Below are positions 11,950-24,121 of a DNA stretch of 64,000 nt, in pieces. This DNA comes from Blattamonas nauphoetae (lineage: Eukaryota; Preaxostyla; Oxymonadida). Numbering within the stretch: the stretch's first letter is position 1; each line of letters begins with the position of its first letter. Below the pieces are notes generated by a model. It did no database searches and had not been told where the DNA came from. It worked only from the letters and a program-made list of their open reading frames with translations. The stretch lies in the NCBI GenBank assembly GCA_033064195.1, contig JARBJD010000018.1, positions 248,001-312,000 of the forward strand, read 5' to 3'. The position numbers were made by a program, and so were the translations under genes.

Positions 11950-12493
11950 ACAGAACACAACTTTTTCTCTTCCTCCGGCGTCACTTCCTCTTTTGGCTCT
12001 TCCGTCTTCTCCACCGCGTCCTTCTCCTTCTCCTCCACAACCGGATCCTCCTTCTTCGCCTCTGCAACTTGGCCGCCCTTGTCTGGTTCTTCCTCGATTT
12101 CTCCCCTCTCTGGCTCGGCAGCTGACACCTTCGGCTCTTCAACCGGAGCTGCCGTGTCCTCCTTCTTCGGCTCCTCCTTCACCGTCTGAGCAGTGGCCAC
12201 TCGAGGCTCAGTTCCCGAGTTGACAGGAGGGCGTGCTTGGTTCTCTGCGGACGGGACAGACAGAGCAGGCATTTCGTTGTGGGCAGTTGTCTTCTTCCTT
12301 CTTTTCTTTCGGCGGCCGCCTTCCTCGTCAGACTCCGACTCGTCGTCAGGAATCTCGTGCACAACAGCTGCGCCGTATGTCGCCTTCAGAGCCTTCCGCT
12401 TCGCCGACTGCTTGTGAGCACATCGTCGGATGGCCTTCTCGATCTCAGCCAGAATGAAGATGACAATCGCTGCGCCAAGACAGATGAACCTCC
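11950..12493 (-). pseudogene. C-terminal exon part of the ATPase: last helix and charged tail
   Basis: This is the part of the ATPase left of the DIRS-like insertion. It starts with the final membrane helix (RFICLGAAIVIFILAEIEKA) and then has a cytosolic tail rich in Lys, Glu and Pro (repeated EEPK, KKED motifs, and a basic RRKKRRKKTT cluster). Such long tails are not part of the core fold. The precise stop is uncertain: the open frame runs to 11817, but the charged composition ends near 11960, so a small final intron is possible. Confidence 0.65.
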
Positions 12494-12784
12494 AAGACAA
12501 ACGAGTGCTCCTCAACACAGCGAGTACCCTGAAATGATATTAGGGGCTGGCCTGATAAAATGTGAAAACAGAAAACCAATAATAAGATTTATCTGTTCCA
12601 GAAATCCCAACGGGGAACTTAGAGTTCACAGGTTGGTTTACCCCAAAATGGGGCCGTTGAGGAAAACAAAAAAGCTTTATGGGCAAGAAATCCCTAACAG
12701 GGAACAAAAACTTGCCAAATGGTCTAAATAGACGAAGTGAAGTGAAAAAGCCAGAACTTGCCAGGTTGTGTGGCAGAGTTGCAG

Positions 12785-12874
12785 GTTGAGGAGCACTCGT
12801 TTGTCTTGGAGGAGTTCCCTCTGGTCACTCCAAGCCCAAACGAGGGCTCCTCAACACAGCGAGTGTTGAAAGGA
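12785..12874. repeat. Internal complementary region of the DIRS-like element
   Basis: The left half repeats the complement of one element end (GAGCACTCGTTTGTCTTGGA). The right half repeats the other end (GTTCCCTCTGGTCACTCCAA and onward to GCTCCTCAACACAGCGAG). The junction of two ends lies in one place inside the element, about 230 bp from the terminus. The site can also fold on itself with arms of about 18 bp. Confidence 0.65.
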
Positions 12875-13164
12875 AAAGCTGAAAGAGAGAGAAGTAAAAA
12901 AGGAGAAAGCCTTCTTTGTTATTCCTTCCAAGAGATGAGAGTCAGGCCGTGACCCCACTCGGGCTGGCACCAACTCTGTGCAAGTTCTGACTCAAAATGA
13001 ATGAGAAATCGGAGGGGAGCTGGGCTTCCACAATGACAGTGATGGGGAGTGCCTTGATTCCACTGCGATACTGCTTCCACATCACAGTCTCCCTGACCCA
13101 GCGCCCCTCCACATCGATCCCAACTGGATCAGTTGCATACCATCTCCTACTATCCTCGCGCTTC

Positions 13165-13490
13165 ACGCTGAGGTGGGGAGAACAACTCAACACACTGTTT
13201 GTGAGGAGACAACTCGACTCACAGTTTGTGTGGGGAGAACAACTCGACCCACAGTTTGTGAGGAGACAACTCGACTCACTGTTTGTGTGGGGAGAACAAC
13301 TCGACCCACAGTTTGTGAGGAGACAACTCAACTCACAGTTTGTGTGGGGAGAACAACTCGACCCACAGTTTGTGAGGAGACAACTCGACTCACAGTGTGT
13401 GTGGGGAGAACAACTCGACCCACTGTTTGTGTGGGGAGAACAACTCGACCCACAGTTTGTGAGGAGACAACTCAACTCACTGTTTGTGTG
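13165..13490. repeat. Minisatellite, 57-bp compound unit
   Basis: About five to six tandem units alternate a 27-bp half (GTTTGTGAGGAGACAACTCG...) and a 30-bp half (GTTTGTGTGGGGAGAACAAC...). All frames stay open through it because the unit length is a multiple of three, giving spurious repetitive peptides. It lies inside the DIRS-like element. Confidence 0.85.
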
Positions 13491-16400
13491 GGATCTCATC
13501 CCGAATCCTGATATTGACGATTCAGGCTAACACTTCCAGAATCAGTGAGCAAGGAATCAGTGTCGTTCCTTTCATCGTAAAATCGAACCCTTGTGTAGTC
13601 TTGTTCAGCGTGCTCGTTAACGATAGACTACATGTATCATTCATTTCAACTCCGCTCTTTCAAGTGTCCGAGGAAGTTGCGGAACGGACAGCCTGAGTGA
13701 GGAAGACTGTCAGAGTGAGGATCAGGTCCCAACTTCCGAGCTCAAGCTGACGTGTTTTTTCGAATTTGTCGTATTGACAGAAGTCAGACACAACGATATC
13801 GTTCGCCTTCTGTGACAGGTCAATATTCTGGGAACAGCTTGGACGGTACCTGAATCCTGGATTGTGACCATGAATGTCATGGAATTTCAAAGATGGAATG
13901 GACTGCAGTCTTTTCTGAACGCTTCTGGCTTGACGAGTGTCTACTCATGATCGACCTTGTCCGCAATGAACAAGTGGCATTACGATCCCTTGTGAATGCA
14001 ATCCGCATTGATCGTTGATTGTTCCAGTGTCTCGCGAAGTGTGTTGTTGAATATCTTTTGAATTGTTATCCTTCTTCGTTCACTTCCTCAATCTGGCAGT
14101 TTAATCCGCATTCTCAGGTACTGTTTGAACATGTCGGTCGAGTGCCCCTTCACATCGTCTTTTCATTTGTCAAGTTAAAAGTCCTTGTCTGTACACGGCT
14201 ATCACGAGTTGAATTTGTGGTATTTCCGTGTCAAGCTTGGTCAGGTAGTATGCAGCCCTTGTTTGTTGATTTCTACGAGCGCATCGTTGGTTCTCCTCAC
14301 CGAACAGTCTGTTGGAGTGTGATGCAATCTCTTCGTTGCGTGTGAGACAAATGAGATGCAGCCCGTGTCACAATGTTTCAATGACTCACTCGAACGGAAT
14401 TGCTTTGACGATGTCTGGTGCAACTAACCAGTTTCTCGGCTTCGAGATCGTTTTGTCGTCGTTTGGAGCACGGGAAACTAGCAGCTTTGATGGAAGGAGT
14501 GGTGACGTCCTCTTACAGGAGGGTGATGAGTTCCATTCGCAAGGCTTGATTGGGGAGGCCCCACTCATCTTGACAGATGGGGTTGTCCGAGAAAGCTGAA
14601 CTTGGGCATTCTCCGGACTGTCCATTCCTTCTTCGAATGGACATGTCACTGTCAAATCGCTTATGCGCCTTGTGTCTGCAAACAGATCCACAAATAAGTT
14701 GCTCCCAGCGATTGAAGGGTTGTAACAATGCAGAGGAGACTTCCTTCGCTCCTCTTCTCTACGATTGAGCCGTCAAGTGGTGTCAATTTCGAAAATGGAA
14801 CCATCGTTTCGCTTCCGATTCAGATTGAGAAAGGGTTCTTTTCTTCATTCTCTAAGAAACGAGAGCAAGTACGAGAACGAGCGCAGCAACAACGGAAGAT
14901 ATGCTCTTGGCACCTTCGGCGTCTTTGAAGGCTTGGACAGTGAACCTGCCGCCATCGGTGATTTCGAGGTCGGCGGTGGGATCGGTCTGAGAAGCAACTT
15001 GCGGTCGTTGAAAATGAAGTCAACATCAATCGTGCCAGCAAAGTGAGTCCACTTGAATATGTAACCTTGGTTGACGAATTCGGTGTTGGATGTCGCAGCG
15101 ACGGTGGTGAGCTTGAACTCTTGCTTGCCACATTCTGGGAGAGCGGCTGGGAGGATGCCGTTCTCAATGGTGAGGGCGAGGTGTTCCTTGGTAACGTCCC
15201 TCTTGTCATCTTCGACGTAGGTGAGCCTTGGGACCGCAGTTGCTTTCTTAATTCCTGCTTTCGTTTCAGCGAACAAATTTATGAGTGTTGTTCTTCTTCT
15301 GTTTGTAAAATCGATTCTGCTTTCTTCAGATTTGTATTAAATTCTTCAAAGTGGTCTGTGATTTCCCTCTGGTGGAAGAACTCGTGTTGTGTCGAGAATG
15401 GTGTTGGAGGCTGACGCAATCCTGAAAACTGGAATACAGGATTGAGAATTGGCGATTGTCGACCAGAACTGGGAATTTTGTGAGCTCGGAAATGAGATTT
15501 CACCCTCAGAACCTTTTCTTCACGGCTGGTTCGAAGTATTGGCTGTTAGCATGCCAGCATTGGAATTTTTCCTTGAGTGGTCGATCTAACTCATGCCCTT
15601 GGGTCTTTTTGTGACATGTTCTTTGCCGTTTGACATTGGATCCACCGTCCGAACATGTTTTCCAATTGTTCTTGATAACTTCGTGATGTCGAGTTAATGC
15701 GAGTGGTGAGTAGATGAAATGACCTTGTTGAATCGCGAATGTTCATTTGTTGAGTTGATCGAAGCGTCAAAGTGTTGAGTTCATCCTTCTTATGGTGGTA
15801 CTCAGTTGTGAGGTCGAACTTGACTTCCCCCCATTTTTCACCATTGAAAGCAAGGATTAGTGCCGATTGTAACTTGGACAACAGATTCTTGCCGAAGATG
15901 CAAGATATAATGCATGAAATCGAGGCAACTGTTGATGATCTGGATCGACATCGGACTGTTGTGATATGGCATCATTTGGCTCAAAAACGACGAACGGATA
16001 TCTTCCGAGCCATGAATCGAAAAGTCTCATGCATTTATGAGGATCGGCACCTGCTTGTTTGAACTTAGGAGTCGTGGGAAAATTGTCCAGATAGGACAAG
16101 TGTTGGCTCGTGTGGCGAGTGTCTTGACCTCAATGAGAAGGGGGTAAACAATTTCCAGGATAAAGAGGTGCTTCCCTCATGTTGCCTCGTTGCTGGACGG
16201 GATGAAGTTCTCCACGGAATTGGAACTCTATCTTTGTTCCTGCCTCCTCGTCGTTGTGAATTGCTGCTGTCCCGTCTTTCTAGTGACTCTCGTAATGGCA
16301 ATATCAATCTGAATAGCATCCTGGCAGTCGACGGAGTTCTGTTTCGATGTCCAATTCAACTTGCTTGCCCTGTGTCGAGAAGATGTTTCGAACAATAACC

Positions 16401-19400
16401 GCAACTGATTCCACTTCAATGGCACTATCTTGAGCGCCATGAACGGTGAAACAGTTGAATTTTGCATGAATTGGGAGCGTGAAGTATTCTTCCGAAATTG
16501 GTTCGGTGTCGAAATGGAAACATCTGATGTAATTATCGACATTTGGAAGCAGTTGTCTGAGTCAACCTCATGTGATGACTTGTCGCATGATCACGACAAG
16601 TCCCTTGACAAAGGCTGGAATGGCTTAAACGGTTGAAGGTTGAAATGAGGTATTTCGATAGTAATGAGCTCGAAAATAGTAATCATGATAACGAATCCGA
16701 ATATTGCCAAAGATAGTGTTGCAGTTTAAGACGAGGAGGTCATTATTTTCTGTTAGATATATTATGATCAGGCCAGCCCCTAATATCATTTCAGGGTACT
16801 CGCTGTGTTGAGGAGCCCTCGTTTGGGCTTGGAGTGACCAGAGGGAACTCCACTGCCACCAATTCATCGGGCCCATCCCAAAGACCGTGTTGAGGCCGGG
16901 GATGTACGTGAGGATGAACTGCAGACCGATGGGGATGACGATTGAGACCAGCGAAGGCACCCCCACGTCTCGGAACACGCGGGGAGTGACGGAGGAGTCC
17001 TTCAGGTAGACTGAGTTGAGGAGGAAGGCGATCTCGCACAGGACGAAGTACACGATGATCATGGAAGTGATGAAGAAACCAATATAAACTGTGCGGATGA
17101 GAATGGTGGACGTCAGAAGTATCTTCTTCGTGTCGCGAGGAGGGCGGTTCAGGACATTGTGCTCCCCGCGCTGGAACGGGATGAGCGAGGACAGGGCGAC
17201 AGATGTGATGGAGTTGATCCAGAGGATCTGGAGAGGTGTGATTGGGGGTACCCAGCTGATGAAGGCGGCGATGAATAGCGACATTCCTTCTGCCATGTTG
17301 GTGGGGAGGATGTAGGTGATCGACCGCTTGAGCGAGTCGTACACCTTCCGTCCTTCTTCCACAGCTTTCACGATGGTTGCGAAGTTGTCGTCCAAAAGAA
17401 CAAGCTTCGACGCCTCTTTCGCCACTTCTGCGCCGTTGATTCCCATCGCAATTCCAGCGTGGGCCTGTTTGAGGGCTGGGGCGTCGTTCACACCATCTCC
17501 TGTCATCGCAACGATGTGTCCATTGCTCTGAAGAGTCTGGACAATCCGAAGCTTGTCGGCAGGTGTGGCACGCGCGTAAACCTCCGTCGTCTCGCAGATC
17601 TCCTTCAGCGTCTCGTCTGACATCTCTTTCAGATCGACTGACGTCGTTACTGTGGTTGGGTTCAGGCCGAGCAGAGCACCGATTGCACCAGCTGTCTTGG
17701 CGTGGTCACCTGTGATCATCACAACCTTTATCCGAGCACGGCGGCACTTGCGGATGGCTCGCTTCGACTCCTTGCGAGGGGGGTCGAAGATCCCGACCAC
17801 GCCGAGCATGATGAAGTCTTCGGTGATGTCTTCGAAGTTCAGCGGTGCGCCTTTCTCAGCTTCGGCTCTTCGGCGGCCTCTGTCTTCTCGCCGTCGATCT
17901 CGTCGTGTCGGCGCTTTTCTGTCTCCACAATCTGCTCACCAAAACGGTCTTTCGGGATGTATCGATGGGCGAGACCGAGGGTGCGGAGGCCAACAGCAGC
18001 AATCTTCTCCGTCTCGTCGAGCCAGAACTGTTTGTTCATTTCCTCCACAACCACCTCGCCCTCGTCGTTCACATTTGCTTGGAACTTGCACAAGTTGAAC
18101 ACCTTCTCTGGCGCCCCCTTCAGGAAGATCATGTGGTTTGTCTTGTCTCCCGATGCCTTCTCTTCAGCGCTCGAGTAATCTGTGACTGGGCAGTCGTTGG
18201 CTGTGGCCGTGAAGCCATAGTCCGACTCGATGGGATGACATGCATGCGCTTGTTCTTCCGCACAGCCAGGCGATCTTCCTGGTTGCGCACAATCACAGAG
18301 TCGTTGCAGAGAACACCACAACGCAGGAGCTGCGACGTGAGCACACTCGTCTTTTGGAGACGTGGGTCGAGTGACTTGCGCGAGTTGTTCACCACATCCG
18401 GCTTGGCGTTCACATCGAATCCCTGCAGTGGCATGTACTCGGCGTTGTCTTTCTTCCACTGCTCGAACTGCATCTGCTGCTCAAGCAACTTCTTCCCTGC
18501 TTCTGTGCCGGATTGGATGGTGAGGATGGAACGGGCTGTCATCTGGTTTGTGGTAAGTGTGCCTGTCTTGTGCGAGCAGATCACGGACACTGCTCCTGTC
18601 GTTTCCACAGCTGGCATCGAGCGAATCAGCGCCTTCTGTTTGACCATTCGTTGCATTCCAATGGCGAGGGTGAGCGAGACAATCGCGGGAAGGCCATCCG
18701 GAACAACAGCCACGCCAATCGACGCTCCGTACAGAAAAGCTCATCCCCACGAGATTTCTTGGTAATGGACGAACTTGACGCAGAGGAAAGCAACCACAAT
18801 AAGGACAAGGGTGATGATCACGAGGATGTGTCCGAACTGTGTCATTTGTGGTGTGAGTGGAGTTTTCTCCTGTTTCACATTCGCAACCATGGAACTAATT
18901 TTCCCAATTTCTGTTCGGACACCTGTTTCTACACAGATGGCTGTCCCAGTTCCCTTTGCGACGTACGTGCTTGAGAAGAGCATGTTTGAGCGATCTCCAA
19001 GGACAGTATCAACATCGTGAATGCACACAAATTTCGGGTTGGCTGTTGTCTCACCGGTGAGAGCAGCTTCCTCAGTGTGGAGTTGATTAACATCGAAAAC
19101 ACGACAGTCCGCCGGAACCTTGTCGCCTGATTGGATGATGACAATATCGCCGTGAACGAGTTCTTTAGTTCCGATTTTGGTGCGTACAGATCTTCGGATA
19201 ACTTCAGACTCGAGTGATAAGAGTTTATCCAACGCTTCACTCGCTTTGTCCGCCTTGTATTCTTGGACGAATCCGGTGATTGCATTAATTATCACAACAA
19301 TGAAGATGACAATTCCTTCAGTCTGAAGAAGAATAATGATAGATATGGCAAACCCATTGCTGCATCACGAAACAGACGATCATGACGGCGATCATGAGAT

Positions 19401-19514
19401 AGATGAGGACATCATGGAATTGGAGCAGGAAAACAAGGATGGCCGGGATTTTGCGCTTCTTAGGGAGGACTTTTTCTCCAATTCATTATACGTCTTACGA
19501 ACCGATGCGAAGGA

Positions 19515-22502
19515 AATGTGTGAAATGGGACCCAAATTTCTTAACTTTGTTCCCTCCATAATTACACTCCTGAAATTATGTCATGCAACTTTCCGTTGTC
19601 CATTTCTCGATTTTCCTACAAAATCTATCAACAAAAATTCCCATAATTCTAATTTGAGATGCCGAAAACCAAAGAACTACTGAACCGAAGACAGAAATTG
19701 AAGAAATATGAAAAGCTGAAGAAGGAAATGAACCGAATTCAAATGGGACTCAGGCGGATCAAAGATGGATTGGAACAAATCTTTGAGGAGAGTTCACTCC
19801 TTGAAAAAGACTTAATTCGACGAATCTATGCTCTTGTCGAAGATATTTATCAAGATGATTTCGAAGATATGCTGAATCATTCTCCTTACATGCGGAGAGT
19901 AGCAAAAGATTATGCTCAAGCAGGAATCTGGCATCAAACACGCTTCTTACCACCAGAACCGGATTCAGCACGAACTCCGTCCCTTCACGATATTGCCATC
20001 TTTCATTCATATCTCACAAGTATTTCCACGAATTCCAGTGAAGATTCAATAAAATTACGAGGTATGACATCTCTTTCTTTTTTTCAACCAATAATTTTGT
20101 TTTTTAGTCACTGAACAAATTCTCACTTCTCAAACTGAAGAAACCAACACCATCGATGAATACGATGAATCTGGTGATCGAACCGGTATGAAAAAGTTCT
20201 TCTTTCTTGAGAAAAGCATTGCTCATATCATTCCTTTCCTTGTTCATTATACAAGATAACCTAGTCCCTGTTTTGACTCTCATTTCTGCATTCTTAGACT
20301 TTTATTGGATAGATGAACTAAAGGAGAAAATGAAATTGAAGGACTTTCGGAAAAAACGCCAAAAAGCAAGAAAACGAATGACTAAGACGGAAAGAACGCG
20401 AACAGACAATCTTTTCTCCCAACTCCAGTTCAGGGCAAGTGTTCACGCTCACGGTATTCCCTCATCTTTCATTCATCGACACGCCAGCATCAGAAAAGAA
20501 AGGTAGAAGCACTAGCCATTCGCATGAAGAGATCAATCCATTGCTGATGCCCATCTCAGTAGACGTGCATGAATTTTCACAATCGATGCTTGTTGACAGT
20601 GCGGAAGATGCAGCTCCAGAGTCGTCAATTTCTAGTGATGAATCTCACCTCGAAGAAGCCGACTCTGATGATGACTATTTTCCCCCTTATTTTGACCTAG
20701 TTTACAGGTCCAGCTCGGATGACTTCACGAAAATGGAATTACTAGTTCATTCAGGATCATACTGTTCTTCATCTCGATCAGAACTTCGCATGATAGGCAT
20801 CCAGGGCGTTTTCCCGTTGTTCAATTCAATTCGCCTCGTCCTCGAACCAAAAGCACTGATTTTCAGGGATTTCTTGCATCTGTTCCCCGATACCACATTA
20901 TCACTTGACAAAATGAAACGATTGACGCAGGGATGTGTCAAACAGGCTGAGAACAGGACTGATGTGTGTGACATCTGTGAAGTGTGGGATCGAGCTCGCT
21001 GCGCAGATATACCGACCCAAACGAAAGAACAACTCGAAAAACTAGTCCGCCGGCATCGGGAGGAGGCCATTAATCAGCAAGTTCAACACAAAATAGATAT
21101 CGATTCTCTTCAAGATTCAGAATGTGTATACGTTTTAGATTACAAAGAAAACATGAAAATTCCCTTCTCCAAATCTGAAAAGGGTCAAATTTTTTCACTA
21201 TGGCCCCCGTGACAGTATTGACCATGTGTTGCTGGAAGAAGATCGGAGCCCAGGCCACCCAACGCATTTTTACCATATTCAGTCCATTCCTCAGGCATAC
21301 AGCAGATTTTACCGTCCATTGCATCCAACATATCTTTTCCGACAACTATTTTTCTGACGTCAGGATCATCAAGCATTGGAGCGACGGTGGGCCTCATTTC
21401 CGGTCTAATCAATTTGCAACATTCATCCTCTGCAATGCACACCACAACTTCAAGCCATTTCAGTCATCTCTGAATTATTTCTGGCCGCATCACGGCAAAA
21501 ACCACTGTGACAGAGTCTTTGCCCTCCTATCTCGAATAATCCACAATCGAAAACCTTTCCAAACAATTGAAGACCTCACCCAACTTCAACAGTTTTTCGA
21601 ACGAAACACTGCATCTCTCCCCTCCACATATAAACGAGGCTCAAACATTTATCGTTTTAAAGTGTTTGTTTTGCTTTTTATGAGGTCTCACCATTTTTGT
21701 AGAGTTTTGGACTACGTTCCATCGTCATCAACGTCAATCTGTGCTATTCCTCATTTTACGAAATATCTGCACCATCACATCAGTGGTGAGTACATTGTGT
21801 CAGAGCCACTCTCTGGGGCTCATATAACAGAAGGGATAGACACTCTAGTACAATTTACGACTCGAATCTTGCACCTTAAATCAAAATGTTCAACTGTCCC
21901 TCTAAAAAAAGCCCCTGCCCTCCTTGGAGAGGTGTTCAAATGTTTAGAATCGCTCCAAGCCAGATTCCAAGAGCCTTGTGGCAAAGGTTCCGATCAAACA
22001 GTGACTTGGCACGAAGATGATTCCGATCCAACTAAAACCCGATCAGATTGTGATCAATATGCTTCAGATGATGACGGTTTTCTCGCAGATTGAGGTTGGT
22101 TGAATTGTCGGGCGCATTGGTTTGTTCCTTTCAAAAAGCTGTGGTATGTCATTCTTTTCTTCTGTATTGTCTCTCCTTTCGTCCAAACGTGTCAGGCCTT
22201 CGTTGATGTACTGATTCTCACATAAAAAAGAATCTGGATCCAGCTCATCAAATATTGTGAAACCAATCTTGTCGATTGGAATTCGGAAGGAGTTCAATCT
22301 TTGTTTTTTTAACATCACAGTGAGACCGTGTCCTTATAAGAGGGAATTGCGGAGAATGTAAGTCTCAATTTTTGTGTTCATTTTCTGGGAGTTGGAGGAC
22401 TTCAACGCTTATCGGACACTGTTTCTCAAACAATCAAGGTGAAAGGACAGAGTCTATATGACGAAATTCGATACCAAGATTGGGTCCCATTTCACACAAA
22501 TG
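19515..22502 (+). mobile_element. DDE-transposase DNA transposon at the ATPase 5' end
   Basis: Short inverted ends face each other. The left reads TGTGTGAAATGGGACCCAA near 19518-19536, and the right has the same sequence inverted near 22482-22500. Between them is one plus-strand multi-exon gene with transposase-like motifs (next entry). The ATPase N-terminal coding sequence stops close to the left end. The target duplication is not clear: AAA or AAATG are candidates. The superfamily is therefore left open. Confidence 0.55.
19659..22093 (+). CDS. Putative DDE-type transposase, four exons
   Basis: Exons are inferred as 19659-20061, 20108-20185, 20256-20453 and 20488-22093. Introns of 46, 70 and 34 nt have GT-AG ends and keep the frame. 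The N-terminus is a basic coiled coil (RRQKLKKYEKLKKEMNRIQ). A Cys-type motif CVKQAENRTDVCDICEVW is followed by H and a DDE-like core: VLDYKENM (about 21140), SDGGPHF (about 21390) and HGKNHCDRVF (about 21500). These resemble acidic-triad segments of cut-and-paste transposases whose exact superfamily I cannot name. The tail is acidic (EDDSDPTKTRSDCDQYASDD). One frame change near 21205, at a CCCCC run, is needed between PFSKSEKGQIFSLW and PVTVLTMCCW. It may be a sequencing error or a real inactivating change. Confidence 0.55.
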
Positions 22503-22504
22503 AG

Positions 22505-22880
22505 CGATTCTCAATGAAATGTGGAAAATAATATATGTGCGTGGAAAAAAATTAAAAATCACCTAAATATCGTTCAAGTGTTTAATAGACAGAGTACAGG
22601 TGAATTTTTGGATTTCAAGCATGATCGCGCTTGAAATGGTGTTTTTAAGATCAGCACATTTTTGCACACTTTTTGTTACAAAACATGTTCAAAGGCAGGG
22701 AAAGGATGCAAAACAACAAAAAAAGAGGTCTCTATGTGAGACAACGGATATAAATCATCGATTAAAGAGAAAAACTGAAAAAATGGAGACATTTCTGTAA
22801 TGATCGAGACAACTACTATGTTTTTTGAAAATGAAAAAAGTTCACAAATGATGAGTTTCGGGATTGTAGACGATGAATTT
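22505..22880. repeat. Dispersed repeat, second copy
   Basis: Similar to 7134-7510 over about 370 bp, with the same landmarks (TCAGCACATTTTTGCACAC, AAAGAGGTCTCTATGTG). It begins immediately right of the DDE transposon, so the transposon may have inserted next to or into it. Confidence 0.7.
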
Positions 22881-23647
22881 TGATTGTGAGGACAATAGTC
22901 TTCGTGGATACTACGAACCCACGCATCCCTTATTTGATTGAGAATCGCTCAAATATCCAACAGCTGACAACACAAGAACAAAGAGAGAAGAGGAGTTAAC
23001 ATCGAAGATCAGATAGAATCATATAAATGAACAAATAGGGAAAAAAGAGAAGGAAAACGACAGACAGTGGTGGAACACTCATCGGATCAGAAATGTCGTG
23101 TTCGTCAGAGTGTGTTTCATTAAATTGATGCGTGGAATCACTTTATTCTGAATAAAAAAGATGATATTAATCAGAAGAATCCAGCTCCAATCAATCCGTT
23201 CAAAATCACTCCATACGCTCCAAACTCACCAATCACTACAGGAAAGCAGAAAGTGTGCACAATCAGGAAACAATGAGGGCTGTACATTTCATTCCTTTCG
23301 GATCTGTGTCATCTTTCCAAACGAGTCTTGTTTCTTCTTTTACTGAGTTGATGCTTCCAACACTGTCTGTTCTGTCATTCATCACCGTAAACTGCTATCT
23401 TAGGAAGATATACGTCGTTGATGGTGATCCGCAGTTATGCGGATGTGATGGGATGTGTGTTTGGAGATTGAAAGGGTTGATCGTGAAGTTCGTTTTCCAA
23501 ATTCAATCATTATTCTCATTCTTTTCGTGTTTTCTTCAGTTCAACACGTTTTTCAGAACACAACATCAGGGTTAGTATGATTAGCGTGAAATAAAAGAGG
23601 CACAGAAGAAGTGGAAGTGCGAATGATGTTGTCTCGAGCAACTCTGA
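22881..23647. other. Spacer without a supported gene
   Basis: AT-rich sequence with short open frames only, such as a 106-codon plus frame at 23255-23575 with no recognisable features. It lies downstream of the 3' end of family copy B. Confidence 0.45.
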
Positions 23648-24121
23648 TCAGAGCTCATCAGCATTGAATCCCTGCTCGATTCTGAATCCTCTCGCAAAAG
23701 CTTTTATGGTCTGATTGGTGTCCAGCTCGATCCCCACCACTCGCAGTTCGAACGCATCGTCCCACCCTTCTTCTCTCAAACGCACTTCTCGTCTCTTCTC
23801 CCGCTCTCGTTGGTCTCGATTCCATTTGTATGTTCTGTCCAGCATGCTCCCGAAAACAATCTCAAAATTCTCTTCGTTCTCCATCTCGACCATCGTTTGA
23901 ACTTCCCATTTCACAAGTTCTGACACAAAATCGGCGTCGTGTTCGTCGGATCGAAGTTCCATGTTTTGGATGTGAATGTGGATGTAACAGAGAGCAAGTT
24001 CGAATCCAGATTTGTCTTTTTCCTCCAGAATGAGTGTGTCCGAATTGTGGAAGATGAAGATGATGAATTGTTTGGCTGGCTCGAACACAGAAACACGAAT
24101 GTGACGATATTGTTCGAAATC

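Larger units (their letters stand above)
12494..16847 (-). mobile_element. DIRS-like tyrosine-recombinase retroelement fossil
   Basis: The element splits the ATPase gene. Inverted terminal repeats of about 58 bp (12499-12556 and 16767-16825) share ACACAGCGAGTACCCTGAAA and are flanked by unequal outer extensions. A third site inside, 12785-12874, joins the complements of both outer ends. This matches the internal complementary region of DIRS elements, a hallmark of that family's circular intermediate. CTCC occurs on both sides of the insertion. By analogy the coding strand is minus, with the internal complementary region at its 3' end. The interior is heavily decayed, with many breaks, and I could not firmly place reverse transcriptase or recombinase domains. 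It looks old inside, although its ends are still very similar. The family call rests on end architecture. Confidence 0.5.
11817..19530 (-). pseudogene. Type II P-type cation ATPase, inactivated
   Basis: On the minus strand the pieces line up in ATPase order. They are the M1-M2 region near 19300-19480 (FLLQFHDVLIYLMIAV), the actuator domain (ALTGET near 19050), PDGLPA near 18680, the phosphorylation site near 18570, the nucleotide domain ([17 protein letters not shown]), the hinge (MTGDGVNDAPALKQ near 17500), M5-M10 (to NWWQW at 16852), then the last helix and an acidic/basic tail at 12493-11960. The catalytic DKTGT reads SHKTGT: His codon at 18570-18572 instead of Asp. There is an in-frame TGA at 18741-18743 and frame changes near 19320, 18225 and 17845. 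A 4.35-kb DIRS-like element separates NWWQW from RFICLGAAIVIF. Family enzymes pump Ca2+, Na+ or K+; this copy cannot form the phospho-aspartate and is not translatable as one protein. Confidence 0.85.

Noticed and set aside
13165-13490. Possible CRISPR-like array
   Set aside because: The repeats are contiguous tandem units without unique spacers, in a eukaryotic genome.
12942-13530. Repetitive peptides on both strands
   Set aside because: Produced by a minisatellite whose unit is a multiple of three; no start, splice or domain support.
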